Positions 44,281-52,583 of a DNA stretch of 58,103 nucleotides are shown here, in pieces. The position numbers and the translations under genes are program-made. This DNA comes from Rhodospirillales bacterium. Its GTDB lineage: Bacteria; Pseudomonadota; Alphaproteobacteria; Acetobacterales; Acetobacteraceae. A model generated the notes under the pieces. The model worked only from the letters and a program-made list of their open reading frames with translations, was not told the DNA's origin and did no database searches. The DNA lies in contig CANFKS010000011.1 of the NCBI GenBank assembly GCA_947447625.1, positions 1-58,103 on the forward strand, given 5' to 3'. The number at the start of each line of letters is the position of its first letter. Position 1 is the stretch's first letter.

Positions 44281-45254
44281 GCAAACAGCCGTTCATTCTT
44301 CAGGTTGGCGTAAAGCGGGGCGACGAATTCGCCGTAGCCGTTCCATATCCTGGTGGCCACCATCTCGTCCGTGCCGAGCAGGCGCTCCTTGGCCTGGCTC
44401 CAGCGGGGGTGCGGGATTTCGGGGTTCACATTGGCCCAGAAGCCGTATTCGCTGTCCTGCAGTGCCTGCCAGAAATTGACCGGGCGCGTGTCGGTGAAAG
44501 TGATTTTCACGATCGATTTGGCCGATTTGAAACCGTATTTCCAGGGCAAAGTGAGGCGAATGGGCGCGCCGTTCTGCGGCGGGATCACTTTGCCGAACAT
44601 GCCGACCGACAGGAAGGCGAGTTCGTTCATCGCCTCGTCGATGGTCACGCCCTCGGTGTAAGGCCACGGATACCAGCTTTGCCGCAGGCCCGGCATGGTG
44701 GCTTTGTCGGCCAGCGTGGTGAAGACGAGGTATTTGGCGTTCGAGGTGGGTTCGGCGAGCCTGACGAGTTCGGAGAGCTGGAATCCGACCCACGGCACGG
44801 TCATGGCCCAGGCCTCGACGCAGCGATGGCGGTAGACGCGCTCCTCGAGGGAGACCTGCTTGAGCAGATCATCGACCCCGATGGTGCGGGGCTTGGCAAT
44901 CATGCCGGCGAGTTCGATTTTCCAGTCAGCCGTTTTGAGCGCCTGGGCCTCATCGAAGACCGACTTGGATTGCCCGAATTCGTAAAAATTATTGTAGCTG
45001 GTCGCCTCGGGTTCGGGTGTAATGGCGCGGCCGGGGTCGTATTTCGCATTGCGCGGCGCCGCAAGGGGGGGGCGTTCGGCGGATTTCGGCATCGTTGGCC
45101 GCTGGCCGAAGATGTTCCATTGCGCCTCCGCCGGGGCAGCGCCGAACGCAACGGCGCCGGCGGCCCCGAGCAGTGCGCGACGGCCAGTGACGATGGCTTC
45201 CGGGGTGGCTTCGCGCTCGGCGATTTCCCAGCCGCGACGACGATGGATGAACAT
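44277..45254 (-). CDS. msrP: protein-methionine-sulfoxide reductase catalytic subunit MsrP (YedY)
   Basis: This 325-residue periplasmic molybdopterin enzyme repairs oxidised methionine in envelope proteins. A twin-arginine signal ([22 protein letters not shown], residues 23-44) precedes the mature part. The molybdenum-ligating cysteine is Cys145 in [29 protein letters not shown] near 86 and [16 protein letters not shown] near 238 are typical. AAGGAG Shine-Dalgarno before the ATG at 45254. The usual partner msrQ is absent; a different small membrane protein follows. Divergent from a cysteine/cysteate lyase-family gene. Confidence 0.94.
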   Translation of the reverse strand: MFIHRRRGWEIAEREATPEAIVTGRRALLGAAGAVAFGAAPAEAQWNIFGQRPTMPKSAERPPLAAPRNAKYDPGRAITPEPEATSYNNFYEFGQSKSVFDEAQALKTADWKIELAGMIAKPRTIGVDDLLKQVSLEERVYRHRCVEAWAMTVPWVGFQLSELVRLAEPTSNAKYLVFTTLADKATMPGLRQSWYPWPYTEGVTIDEAMNELAFLSVGMFGKVIPPQNGAPIRLTLPWKYGFKSAKSIVKITFTDTRPVNFWQALQDSEYGFWANVNPEIPHPRWSQAKERLLGTDEMVATRIWNGYGEFVAPLYANLKNERLFA

Positions 45255-45422
45255 GAGCCTGCTCCTTGCCTGATAGGGCCCCTTAAATGGCCGCGCCGAC
45301 GCTGGACACCAGTGTGCCCTGTTGCGGGCGGCAGACGCAACGGGCGGGTTGATCTTCTGCCACCTTTGGCGGAAACATCCTGCAAGCCCTGCCGTCACAC
45401 GCCGCTTCAGGAAATTGTTCCA

Positions 45423-46430
45423 ATGCATCTCGCCCGCTTCCCCCGCGTCAAGCTCTGCCACGCGCCGACACCTCTCGAATTCATGCCCCGTCTGACCGCA
45501 CATCTCGGGGGGCCGCAACTCTGGATCAAGCGCGACGATTGCACCGGCGTCGCCACCGGCGGCAACAAAAACCGCAAGCTCGAATTCCTGATCGGCGAGG
45601 CCCTCGAACAGGGCGCGACCCATCTGGTGACGCAAGGGGCGGTGCAGTCCAACCATGTGCGCCAGACCGCGGCAGTCGCGGCCAAGCTCGGGCTCAAATG
45701 CACGGCGCTGCTGGAACACCGCATCAAGACCAATGACCCGGACTATCTCGACAGCGGCAATGTGCTGCTCGACCGGATGATGGGCCTGATCATCGAATAC
45801 CGCGAACCCGGCCTCGACATGAACGCCGAGGCCGAGGCTTTCGGCCAAAAACTGCGCGACGCCGGAGAGAAAATCTATGTGATCCCGGGCGGCGGCTCGA
45901 ACGCCACCGGCGCGCTCGGCTATGCCCATGTGGCGCTGGAAGTGATGAGCCAGGCCAACGACATGGGCCTGCGGATCGACCAGTTCGTCCATGCCACCGG
46001 CAGCGCCGGGACGCAGGCCGGCCTCGTGGTCGGGTTCGAGGCGCTCAATTCCGGCATTCCCGTGCTCGGCATCGGCGTGCGCAATCCGCGTGACAAGCAG
46101 GAGGCCAATGTCCACAAGCTGTGCGAAGCAACGGCCGAAAAACTCGGCCTCAAGGGCGGCATCCGCCGCGAGGCGGTCCTCGCCAATTGCGACTATGTGG
46201 GCGATGGCTACGGCATCCCGACCGAAGGCATGGGCGAGGCGTTGATGCTGTGCGCCCGACTCGAGGGCCTGTTCCTCGATCCGGTCTATTCGGGCAAGGG
46301 GATGGCCGGTTTGATCGACCTGATCCGCAAGGGACATTATCGCAAGGACGAAAATATCGTGTTCTTGCACACCGGCGGGCAGGTCGGCCTGTTCGGCTAC
46401 AAGGATTTCCTGACCCGCGCCGCAAGCTAG
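45423..46430 (+). CDS. D-cysteine desulfhydrase / L-cysteate sulfo-lyase family PLP enzyme
   Basis: This 335-residue fold-type II PLP enzyme is related to ACC deaminase. The Schiff-base Lys is Lys49 in [27 protein letters not shown] holds the cofactor-near Ser/Asn; [16 protein letters not shown] is the phosphate loop region. The overall pattern ([37 protein letters not shown]) recalls CuyA, which releases sulfite from L-cysteate, and D-cysteine desulfhydrases; which one cannot be decided from sequence by eye. It shares an upstream region with msrP. TAG stop is at the edge of repeat copy 5. Confidence 0.87.
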   Translation: MHLARFPRVKLCHAPTPLEFMPRLTAHLGGPQLWIKRDDCTGVATGGNKNRKLEFLIGEALEQGATHLVTQGAVQSNHVRQTAAVAAKLGLKCTALLEHRIKTNDPDYLDSGNVLLDRMMGLIIEYREPGLDMNAEAEAFGQKLRDAGEKIYVIPGGGSNATGALGYAHVALEVMSQANDMGLRIDQFVHATGSAGTQAGLVVGFEALNSGIPVLGIGVRNPRDKQEANVHKLCEATAEKLGLKGGIRREAVLANCDYVGDGYGIPTEGMGEALMLCARLEGLFLDPVYSGKGMAGLIDLIRKGHYRKDENIVFLHTGGQVGLFGYKDFLTRAAS

Positions 46431-46520
46431 AGCCTGATGATTTTTGGCGGAATCGCCAAAAATCATCAGGCGATTGAACCAAACCCCAGGGCAGGATGCC
46501 GTCTCAACAACATCCTGCCC
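46428..46520. repeat. two-hairpin intergenic element, copy 5 (reverse orientation)
   Basis: The first hairpin is the best preserved of all: GCCTGATGATTTTTGGCG (46432-46449) pairs perfectly with CGCCAAAAATCATCAGGC (46454-46471) around a GAAT loop. The second hairpin is altered to GGGCAGGATG (46489-46498) with CATCCTGCCC (46511-46520). The TAG of the PLP-enzyme gene forms its left edge. It fills part of the 323-bp stretch before galE. Confidence 0.88.
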
Positions 46521-46578
46521 CGCGGATGGTCGAAGTGTCATCGTCCAAACCCCTCCCGCAACGCACGCAGGATTGCGT

Positions 46579-46598
46579 TTACGCGACCGATCGCGTAA
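46579..46598. promoter_or_regulatory. 20-bp palindrome upstream of galE
   Basis: TTACGCGA and TCGCGTAA flank a CCGA spacer, a perfect inverted repeat of 8-bp arms ending 13 nt before a short open frame and about 155 nt before galE. It could be an operator for a dimeric regulator. Its reverse strand continues GCGTAACAAAGGCTCTAA-like sequence, so it might instead be a remnant of the repeat family. Confidence 0.35.
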
Positions 46599-46611
46599 CA
46601 AAGGCTCTAAC

Positions 46612-46752
46612 ATGCTCTTTCCCTTGACCGACCCCGCCCCGCCTGACGCCCCCTGTGTTTTCGCACCCCGGAGCCGCGGCGTCCTGCACGCCCTGCGCGT
46701 CCTGCACGCCTGGCCCGGCCGCGAACGGCCCGACCTGCGCGGAGCCGCCTGA
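46612..46752 (+). CDS. possible 46-residue upstream open frame before galE
   Basis: An ATG at 46612 opens 46 codons (MLFPLTDPAPPDAPCVF...) that stop at 46750-46752, one base before the galE ATG. It contains an 18-bp in-frame duplication (two GCGTCCTGCACGCC units, giving VLHALRVLHAW). No Shine-Dalgarno is obvious and no family is recognised. It may be a translated leader or simply untranslated 5' sequence. Confidence 0.25.
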   Translation: MLFPLTDPAPPDAPCVFAPRSRGVLHALRVLHAWPGRERPDLRGAA

Positions 46753-46753
46753 G

Positions 46754-47761
46754 ATGGCACGGCATCATCTCGTCACCGGCGGCGCCGGCTTCGTCGGCAG
46801 CCACGTCGTCGCAGCCCTTCTGGCGCAAGGCGACCGGGTGAGCGTGTTCGACGATCTCTCGACCGGGCATCGTGCTGCGGTGCTGCCCGGTGCCGAACTC
46901 GTGGTGGCCGACCTCGCCGACGCAGCAGCGCTGGAGGCCGTGTTCGCCAGCGCGCGGTTCGACACGGTGTTCCATTTCGCGGCGCTGTCGCTGGTCGGCG
47001 ACAGCATGCGCCAGCCGCTGCCGTATCTGCGCAACAACATCGGCAACGGCCTCGCCTTGATCGACGCGGCGGTGCGCCATGGCGTGCAGCGCTTCGTGCT
47101 CTCCTCCACCGCCGCCCTGTTCGGCCGGCCCTCAGGCGGGCCGATCGCCGAGAACGAAGTCGTCGATCCAGGCTCGCCCTATGGCGAAAGCAAGGCCGCG
47201 CTGGAGCGGGCCTTGGCCTGGGCCGGGCGCATCCATGGGCTGCGCAGCGCCATCCTGCGCTATTTCAACGCCGCCGGCGCCGATCCCGCCGGCCGCCTCG
47301 GCGAGGACCATCGCCCCGAGACCCATCTGATCCCCCTGGTGATCGATGCAGCCCTCGGGCGGCGCGACGCCATCGCCGTCTTCGGCACCGACTACGACAC
47401 GCCGGACGGCACCTGCATCCGCGACTACATCCATGTCACCGACCTCGCCACTGCCCATCTCCTCGCCCTCGACCGTCTCTCCCACGGCTCGGTCACCTAT
47501 AATCTCGGCAATGGCGCCGGGCATTCGGTGCGCGATGTGATCCGCGCCGTCGCGCGGATCGGCGGGCGCACGGTGCCGCACCGGCTGGATGCGCGACGCC
47601 CGGGCGATCCCGCCCGCCTCGTCGCCGCCTCCGGCCTGATCCGCGCTGAAACCGGGTGGCAGCCGCGCTACGCCGATCTCGACGCCATCGTGGCGCATGC
47701 CTGGGCGTGGCGCGAGGCCCATCCGCTGGGATATCGCGGGGACATGCCCCCCTCGGTATGA
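46754..47761 (+). CDS. galE: UDP-glucose 4-epimerase / NAD-dependent sugar epimerase
   Basis: This 335-residue extended SDR has NAD-binding TGGAGFVGSH at 8-17, the catalytic Ser/Thr in LSSTAALFG, and YGESK with Tyr143 and Lys147. RYFNAAGADPAGRLGEDH and DYDTPDGTCIRDYIHVTDLA are classical GalE stretches that bind the UDP-sugar. It interconverts UDP-glucose and UDP-galactose or the corresponding derivatives, supplying the two glycosyltransferases encoded next. Its stop is the first link of the ATGA chain leading to the first glycosyltransferase. Confidence 0.93.
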   Translation: MARHHLVTGGAGFVGSHVVAALLAQGDRVSVFDDLSTGHRAAVLPGAELVVADLADAAALEAVFASARFDTVFHFAALSLVGDSMRQPLPYLRNNIGNGLALIDAAVRHGVQRFVLSSTAALFGRPSGGPIAENEVVDPGSPYGESKAALERALAWAGRIHGLRSAILRYFNAAGADPAGRLGEDHRPETHLIPLVIDAALGRRDAIAVFGTDYDTPDGTCIRDYIHVTDLATAHLLALDRLSHGSVTYNLGNGAGHSVRDVIRAVARIGGRTVPHRLDARRPGDPARLVAASGLIRAETGWQPRYADLDAIVAHAWAWREAHPLGYRGDMPPSV

Positions 47762-47798
47762 AAAACCCAGGATGAAAAACCGAGGATGAAAAACCCAG
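47757..47798 (+). repeat. 14-bp tandem repeat forming three coupled mini-ORFs
   Basis: Three 14-bp units (tATGAAAAACCCAG, gATGAAAAACCGAG, gATGAAAAACCCAG) bridge galE and the glycosyltransferase. ATGs at 47758, 47772, 47786 and 47800 each sit in an ATGA whose TGA ends the frame before. Every unit encodes five codons (MKNPG, MKNRG, MKNPE) plus stop. The last ATG is the glycosyltransferase start. Confidence 0.85.
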
Positions 47799-47799
47799 A

Positions 47800-50055
47800 A
47801 TGACTGGCACCGCGCCAGACGAGCTTCTCGTGCCGCTCGCTGGCAGCCCCATCGCATGGCGGGGCTTCGATGCCGATTGGTACCGCATCGCCGCCGCCCT
47901 GCCGGATGCCGACGAGGCCGCCCTGCTGCGCCATTATCTCGACACCGGCCGCCATGCCGGCCTCGGGCCCAACATGTATTTCGACGAGGCCTGGTATCGC
48001 ACCGCCAACCCCGACGTCGCCGCCGCCATCGCCGCCGGGTCCATCGAGAGCGGCTACGCGCAGTATGCGCTGAACGGCCACCGCACCCGATCCGCCCATT
48101 GGCTCTATGACGACGAAGTCTACCGGCTGCACGCGCCTGACCTGACCGACGCGGTGCTGGTCGCGTATGACTGCGCCAATCTCTATGACCACTACCTCAA
48201 ATCCGGCGCGGCCGAGTATCGCGTCGCGCATCTGCTGTTCCAGCCCGCCGAGTATCGCGCGGCTTTGCCGCCCGGTGAGGCGGCACCGGCCCAGCCCTTC
48301 GCGCATTACCTGCGCGCGCTGTGGCACGGCAAGGCGGAGCGGCGGACGTCGGTGTATTTCGATCCGCACGGGTATGCCGCCCGCCACAAGGCGGCGCTCG
48401 CCTCGGGTCGGTGGCTCGGCGCGCTGCACCATTTCTTGACCGCAGCCGATGCCGGCGATCCGCTGCACGCGTTTTCCGCCGCGCATTACCGGGCAGGACT
48501 GCCGGCCGCCGCACCAGCGCGGGGCTCTGCTGCGCTGTATGACCATTTTCTCAAATTCGGCGTCCATCGCCTTGCCAGCCCCGCCCCAGGGATCGATCTC
48601 GCCGCCCATCTCGCCCGCCATCCCGCGGCGCGCCAGGCGATCGAAGCCCATGAACTGCGCGACCTCTTCGCCCACCTGCTGCGCCACGCCCACCTGCCGC
48701 ACCCCGCCCTGCACGAGGACGCGCCCACCTCCATGCCGCCCGAATGCGGCGCAGCCAGTGCCGTGGGCCGGGTCGAGTTCGAAATCGACTCCTGTACGCG
48801 CTGCCCGCCTGACGGGCTGCTGATCATCGGCTGGCTGCTCGCTTTGCCCGGCGCCATCGCCGCAATACGGCTGATCGGGGCCACCACCACCGTGGATCTG
48901 CCGCAGGAACGCTTCCTTGCGGTTGCCCGCCCCGATGTGATCGACGCGTTCCGCCCGGCCGGGTTCGACGGTCCGATGTGCGGCTTCATCGCCTTCGCCG
49001 CCAATGACCGCGCCGCCAACGAAACGCTTTACGTCCAAATCGAACTGAGCGATGGCCGAACCCTGATGCGGGCCCTGCCGCCGCCGGTGCGACACGGCAT
49101 GGCAGCGATCCGCGCCCTGCTGGACCAGTTCGACCTGCGCTTCGACGCGCTGGCCGCGGCGCTGAACCACGTCGTGATGCCGGCCATCTCCCGCCTTGGC
49201 GCGGCCTTCATTGCGAGCCCCCTGCCCCACACGGTAATCCCCTTCGGCACCCCGCCGGCAGCCCCCACCCTGTCGCTCATCATCCCGCTGCATGGGCGGC
49301 TTGATTTCATGGAGGTCCAACTCGCGCTGTTCTCGCGCGGCATCCAGGCGCAGTCCCATGACATCGTCTACGTGCTCGACGATCCGCCGCAGCAACGCGC
49401 GGCCGAAATACTGGCCGCCTCCTGCCTGGCGCGGTTCGGCATCGCCTTTCGCCTCGTCGTCCTCGGGCGCAACGCGGGCTATGCGGCGGCCAACAATGCC
49501 GGGCTCGCCATCGCCCGCGCCCGCCATGTCGCCCTGGTCAATTCCGACATCTTCCCAAGCGCGCCCGATGATTTCGACCGCCTCGCCGCCCGGCTCGACA
49601 CCGACCCGAGCCTCGGCGCGGTCGGCCCCCTGCTGCTCTACGAGGACGGCGCAGTGCAGCACCAGGGCATGGCGTTCGCACGGCTGCCCGAATTCGCCGG
49701 CATGCATTTCCCGCTCCACCCGCGCAAGGGATTGCTCCCGCCGGCCGACACCGGATTGCATGATGCCCCCGCCATCACCGGCGCCTGCATGGTGCTGCCG
49801 CGCGATCTGCTGGAGCGGATGGGCGGGCTCGATCCCGCCTTCCTGATCGGCGATTTCGAGGATGCCGATCTGTGCCTGCGCCTCGCCGCCGCCGGACGTC
49901 GCGTCGCGGTCGATCACGGGGTGCGGATGCATCATCTCGAACGCCAATCCCAGGCCGGTGCCGAACAGCGCTGGCGGATGAACCTCACCTTGTGCAACGC
50001 CTGGACCCACGAGCAGCGCTGGGGCGCCACCCTGGCCGCGAGCGCCACCGCATGA
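47800..50055 (+). CDS. family 2 glycosyltransferase with N-terminal repeat region
   Basis: This 751-residue protein has two parts. Residues about 20-290 hold four diverged 'FD..WY...(N)PDVA..I..G...S...HY...G' units: YFDEAWYRTANPDVAAAI, HWLYDDEVYRLHAPDLTDAV, VYFDPHGYAARHKAALAS and FSAAHYRAGLPAA. Such units occur in bacterial glycan-related proteins and may bind carbohydrate. After a linker domain, a GT-A fold begins near 485 (TLSLIIPLHGRLDFMEVQLA), with GRNAGYAAANNAGLAIARARHVALVNSDIFP for the nucleotide and DxD-like region, and FLIGDFEDADLCLRLAAAGRRVAVDHGVRMHH for the acceptor side. It probably adds a sugar to a surface glycan. Start coupled to galE through mini-ORFs. Confidence 0.87.
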   Translation: MTGTAPDELLVPLAGSPIAWRGFDADWYRIAAALPDADEAALLRHYLDTGRHAGLGPNMYFDEAWYRTANPDVAAAIAAGSIESGYAQYALNGHRTRSAHWLYDDEVYRLHAPDLTDAVLVAYDCANLYDHYLKSGAAEYRVAHLLFQPAEYRAALPPGEAAPAQPFAHYLRALWHGKAERRTSVYFDPHGYAARHKAALASGRWLGALHHFLTAADAGDPLHAFSAAHYRAGLPAAAPARGSAALYDHFLKFGVHRLASPAPGIDLAAHLARHPAARQAIEAHELRDLFAHLLRHAHLPHPALHEDAPTSMPPECGAASAVGRVEFEIDSCTRCPPDGLLIIGWLLALPGAIAAIRLIGATTTVDLPQERFLAVARPDVIDAFRPAGFDGPMCGFIAFAANDRAANETLYVQIELSDGRTLMRALPPPVRHGMAAIRALLDQFDLRFDALAAALNHVVMPAISRLGAAFIASPLPHTVIPFGTPPAAPTLSLIIPLHGRLDFMEVQLALFSRGIQAQSHDIVYVLDDPPQQRAAEILAASCLARFGIAFRLVVLGRNAGYAAANNAGLAIARARHVALVNSDIFPSAPDDFDRLAARLDTDPSLGAVGPLLLYEDGAVQHQGMAFARLPEFAGMHFPLHPRKGLLPPADTGLHDAPAITGACMVLPRDLLERMGGLDPAFLIGDFEDADLCLRLAAAGRRVAVDHGVRMHHLERQSQAGAEQRWRMNLTLCNAWTHEQRWGATLAASATA

Positions 50056-51308
50056 GCCGCAAAACCGAGAAATCACCCCCGTCATCCCCCACACCCGCCC
50101 GCATCCTGATCGCCTCGCACAGCCACCCCGCGCTAACCAAGGGCGGCGCCGAAATCGCCTCCTGGCGCAATCACGAGGCCATGGCCGCCACGCCGGGCTG
50201 GCAATCCTGGTTCCTGGGCTGCGCCCGCGAAGCCACCACCCGCGCCGGCAGCGTCATCACCCAGCCGTTCGGGCCACAGACCTATCTCTATACGTCCATC
50301 GGTTTCGACTGGTTCAAATTCGCCAACCCCGACCCCGCCTTCCCCCGCGAATTCAAGGCCCTGCTGGCCGACATCCAGCCCGATATCCTGCATTTCCACC
50401 ATTATGCGGTGTTCGGCGTCGAAACCTTCCTGCACATCCGCAACGCCCTGCCTGACGCCAAAATCGTCCTCACGCTTCACGAGTTCCAGGCGATCTGCAA
50501 CCACTACGGCCAGATGGTCACCCGCGGACGGCACGCGTTGTGCGACGTCGCCACGCTGCGCGACTGCAACCGCTGCTTCCCCGAAATCAGCCGTGCCGAT
50601 TTCTTCCTGCGCCAAATCTACCAACGCCGCTTTCTCGACCTGGTCGATCACTTCATCGCCCCCAGCCGCTTCCTCGCCGATCGCTACATCGCCTGGGGTC
50701 TCGATCCGGCCCGCGTCTCGGTGATCGAAAACATCACCGCCCCCGCCACCCTGCCCGCAGCCCCCGCCCGCTCCGGGCCGCGCCTGCGCATTGGATTTTT
50801 TGGCCAGATTTCAGGCCTCAAAGGGATCAACGTGCTGCTCGACGCCGCTGCCCTGCTGGAAGCCAACGGCAACGATCAAGTCCAGTTCGACATCCACGGC
50901 GATGACAGCAGCCAGCCCGATTCATTCCGCACCGCCTTTGCCGAACGCCTGAAATCGTCCGGCCGCAACGTCCGGTTTCATGGTTCATACGACAACCGCA
51001 AGGTCGACCGCCTGATGCAAGGCACCGACGCGATCCTGATACCGTCGATCTGGTGGGAAAACTCCCCCGTTGTCATCCAGGAAGCCCGGCGCAACCGCCG
51101 CCCGGTGATCTGCTCGGATATCGGCGGCATGGCCGAGAAAGTGCGCAACGGCATCGATGGCCTGCACTTCCCCGTCGGCAACGCCGCCGCCCTGGCCGAC
51201 CTGCTCGCCAGCCTCGCCGCCGATCGCACCGACTTGCCCACTCCTGCCACCGGAATAGACAACGCGGCGGCGGATCATCTTGCGCTTTACAGATTTCTTA
51301 TTGGGTGA
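50052..51308 (+). CDS. family 4 (GT-B) glycosyltransferase
   Basis: This 418-residue retaining glycosyltransferase overlaps the GT2 gene by ATGA. The N-terminal acceptor domain starts ARILIASHSHPALTKGGAEIASWR, and ILHFHHYAVFGVETFLHIR is typical. The donor domain begins RLRIGFFGQISGLKGINVLLDAAALL and contains VRFHGSYDN and the E-x7-E-like WWENSPVVIQEARRNRRPVICSDIGGMAEKV. CDVATLRDCNRCFPEISR is a Cys-bearing insertion also known in some GT4 proteins that may bind metal. With galE and the GT2 it forms a small surface-polysaccharide operon closed by AT-rich hairpins. Confidence 0.9.
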   Translation: MSRKTEKSPPSSPTPARILIASHSHPALTKGGAEIASWRNHEAMAATPGWQSWFLGCAREATTRAGSVITQPFGPQTYLYTSIGFDWFKFANPDPAFPREFKALLADIQPDILHFHHYAVFGVETFLHIRNALPDAKIVLTLHEFQAICNHYGQMVTRGRHALCDVATLRDCNRCFPEISRADFFLRQIYQRRFLDLVDHFIAPSRFLADRYIAWGLDPARVSVIENITAPATLPAAPARSGPRLRIGFFGQISGLKGINVLLDAAALLEANGNDQVQFDIHGDDSSQPDSFRTAFAERLKSSGRNVRFHGSYDNRKVDRLMQGTDAILIPSIWWENSPVVIQEARRNRRPVICSDIGGMAEKVRNGIDGLHFPVGNAAALADLLASLAADRTDLPTPATGIDNAAADHLALYRFLIG

Positions 51309-51376
51309 AGTTTTTTTGTTTCTTTTTTCAAAAAAAGAAAGCGCTTCTTTTTTGAAAAAAAGAAGCAAAAAACTTT
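51309..51376. terminator. AT-rich twin hairpin, probable bidirectional terminator
   Basis: Two stems in tandem: TTTCTTTTTT/AAAAAAGAAA (51319-51328 with 51331-51340) and GCTTCTTTTTT/AAAAAAGAAGC (51343-51353 with 51356-51366). The whole 51309-51376 is also one large imperfect palindrome centred on AGCGCT at 51340-51345, beginning AGTTTTTTTG and ending CAAAAAACTT. It closes the glycosyltransferase operon. Similar AT-rich blocks occur at 55971-55998 and 56981-57014. The rest of the gap to 51520 holds no gene. Confidence 0.7.
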
Positions 51377-51520
51377 TATCCGTTGAGTGTTTTAGGGCAA
51401 ATCGGGCGCCCGGCGCATCCTTGAACGCCGCAAACAATGAATTTGCATCTCCGCCCGGTTTCACACTTGCGGCGAACCCTCGCATCTTCCACGCTCCCAC
51501 CGCACGACAGGAGCCCCACC

Positions 51521-52570
51521 ATGCGCATCCCCCCCCTGCCCCGCCGCAGCCTTATCGGCACCGCCCTCGCCACCCCCTTCATCGGCCGCGCCCACGCAGC
51601 CGGCGAAACCCTGACGCTCGCGGCCTATTCCGGCATTTTCCAAGACAACTACGTCGCAGCCGTTGTCGAGCCGTTCCAGAAAGCAACCGGCATCAAGATC
51701 GAATACTACCCTGCCGGCTCCTCCGCCCAAACCCTCGGCCTGCTTCGCGCCCAAAAAGCAGCCCCCCAGCTCGACGTCGTCCTGTTCGACGTCTCGGTCG
51801 CCAAAGGCGCCACCGATGACGGGCTGCTCGATGACACGTCGGACCTCGCCGTGATGAAGGATCTGCTGCCGATGGCCTTCACCAAGGGCGTCGCCGGCGC
51901 GGCCGGCACGTTCGACAACTACGTGATGCTCTACGCGCCCGACAAGGTGAGCCCCGCGCCCACCTCCTGGAAGGATTTCTGGAACCCCAAGTTCAAGGAC
52001 CGCATCGCCGTCACCGCGCCCCCCGACATCGTCGGCATCAGCTTCACCCTGATGGCCAACAAAGCCTGGGGCGGCGGGGATTACCGCAAATCCTACGAAA
52101 CCGGCATCGCCAAAATCGCCGAAATGGCCCCGGGCGTGCTCTCCTGGGCCCCTGCCCCCGATCCCTACACCTTCATCATCCAAGGCCAGGCCGACCTCGC
52201 CGTCGGCTGGAACGCCCGCGGCCAGATCTACTCGGCCGCCTCGGGCGGCAAACTCGCAGTCGCCATCCCGACCGAGGGCTCGCTTTTCCAAATCAACAAC
52301 ATGTGCCTGGTCAAAGGCGCCAAAAACCCCGGCCCCGCCCGCCGCTTCATCGAATACGCCCTCGGCGCCGAGGCGCAGAAGACCTTCACCGAGCGGATGT
52401 TCTACGCCCCGGTCAACGCAAAGGCGAAAATCTCCCCCGAAGCCATGGCCCGCACCGCCTCCACCCCGGAGCGCCTGGCCAACATGCTCGATATCGACTG
52501 GCTCGAAATTGCCCGCATCCGCGACGGCATGTCCGAACAATGGCGCCGCCGCATCCTGACCAAGCGCTGA
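51521..52570 (+). CDS. spermidine/putrescine-type ABC substrate-binding protein
   Basis: This 349-residue periplasmic protein of solute-binding family 1/8 (PotD/PotF-like) has a twin-arginine-like signal (PLPRRSLIGTALATPFIGRAHA, cut near residue 27). It then starts LTLAAYSGIFQDNYVAAVVEPFQKATGIKIEYYPAGS. DVVLFDVSVAKGATDDG and WKDFWNPKFKDRIAVTAP fit the family. It feeds the ATPase and two permeases that follow. Members bind polyamines, iron, thiamine or 2-aminoethylphosphonate-like ligands; the ligand here is unclear. ACAGGAG Shine-Dalgarno. An upstream in-frame ATG was rejected because the signal peptide starts at 51521. Confidence 0.91.
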   Translation: MRIPPLPRRSLIGTALATPFIGRAHAAGETLTLAAYSGIFQDNYVAAVVEPFQKATGIKIEYYPAGSSAQTLGLLRAQKAAPQLDVVLFDVSVAKGATDDGLLDDTSDLAVMKDLLPMAFTKGVAGAAGTFDNYVMLYAPDKVSPAPTSWKDFWNPKFKDRIAVTAPPDIVGISFTLMANKAWGGGDYRKSYETGIAKIAEMAPGVLSWAPAPDPYTFIIQGQADLAVGWNARGQIYSAASGGKLAVAIPTEGSLFQINNMCLVKGAKNPGPARRFIEYALGAEAQKTFTERMFYAPVNAKAKISPEAMARTASTPERLANMLDIDWLEIARIRDGMSEQWRRRILTKR

Positions 52571-52583
52571 GCACGGCACGCAC

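Noticed and set aside
16155-46520. Repeat copies as borders of a composite transposon or genomic island
   Set aside because: No transposase, integrase, tRNA or target-site duplication is visible, and the copies sit singly at gene ends, including between housekeeping-type genes.
43840-47798. Short tandem repeats as possible CRISPR arrays
   Set aside because: Units of 14 and 16 bp directly abut with no spacers and no cas genes nearby; they are gene-end duplications.
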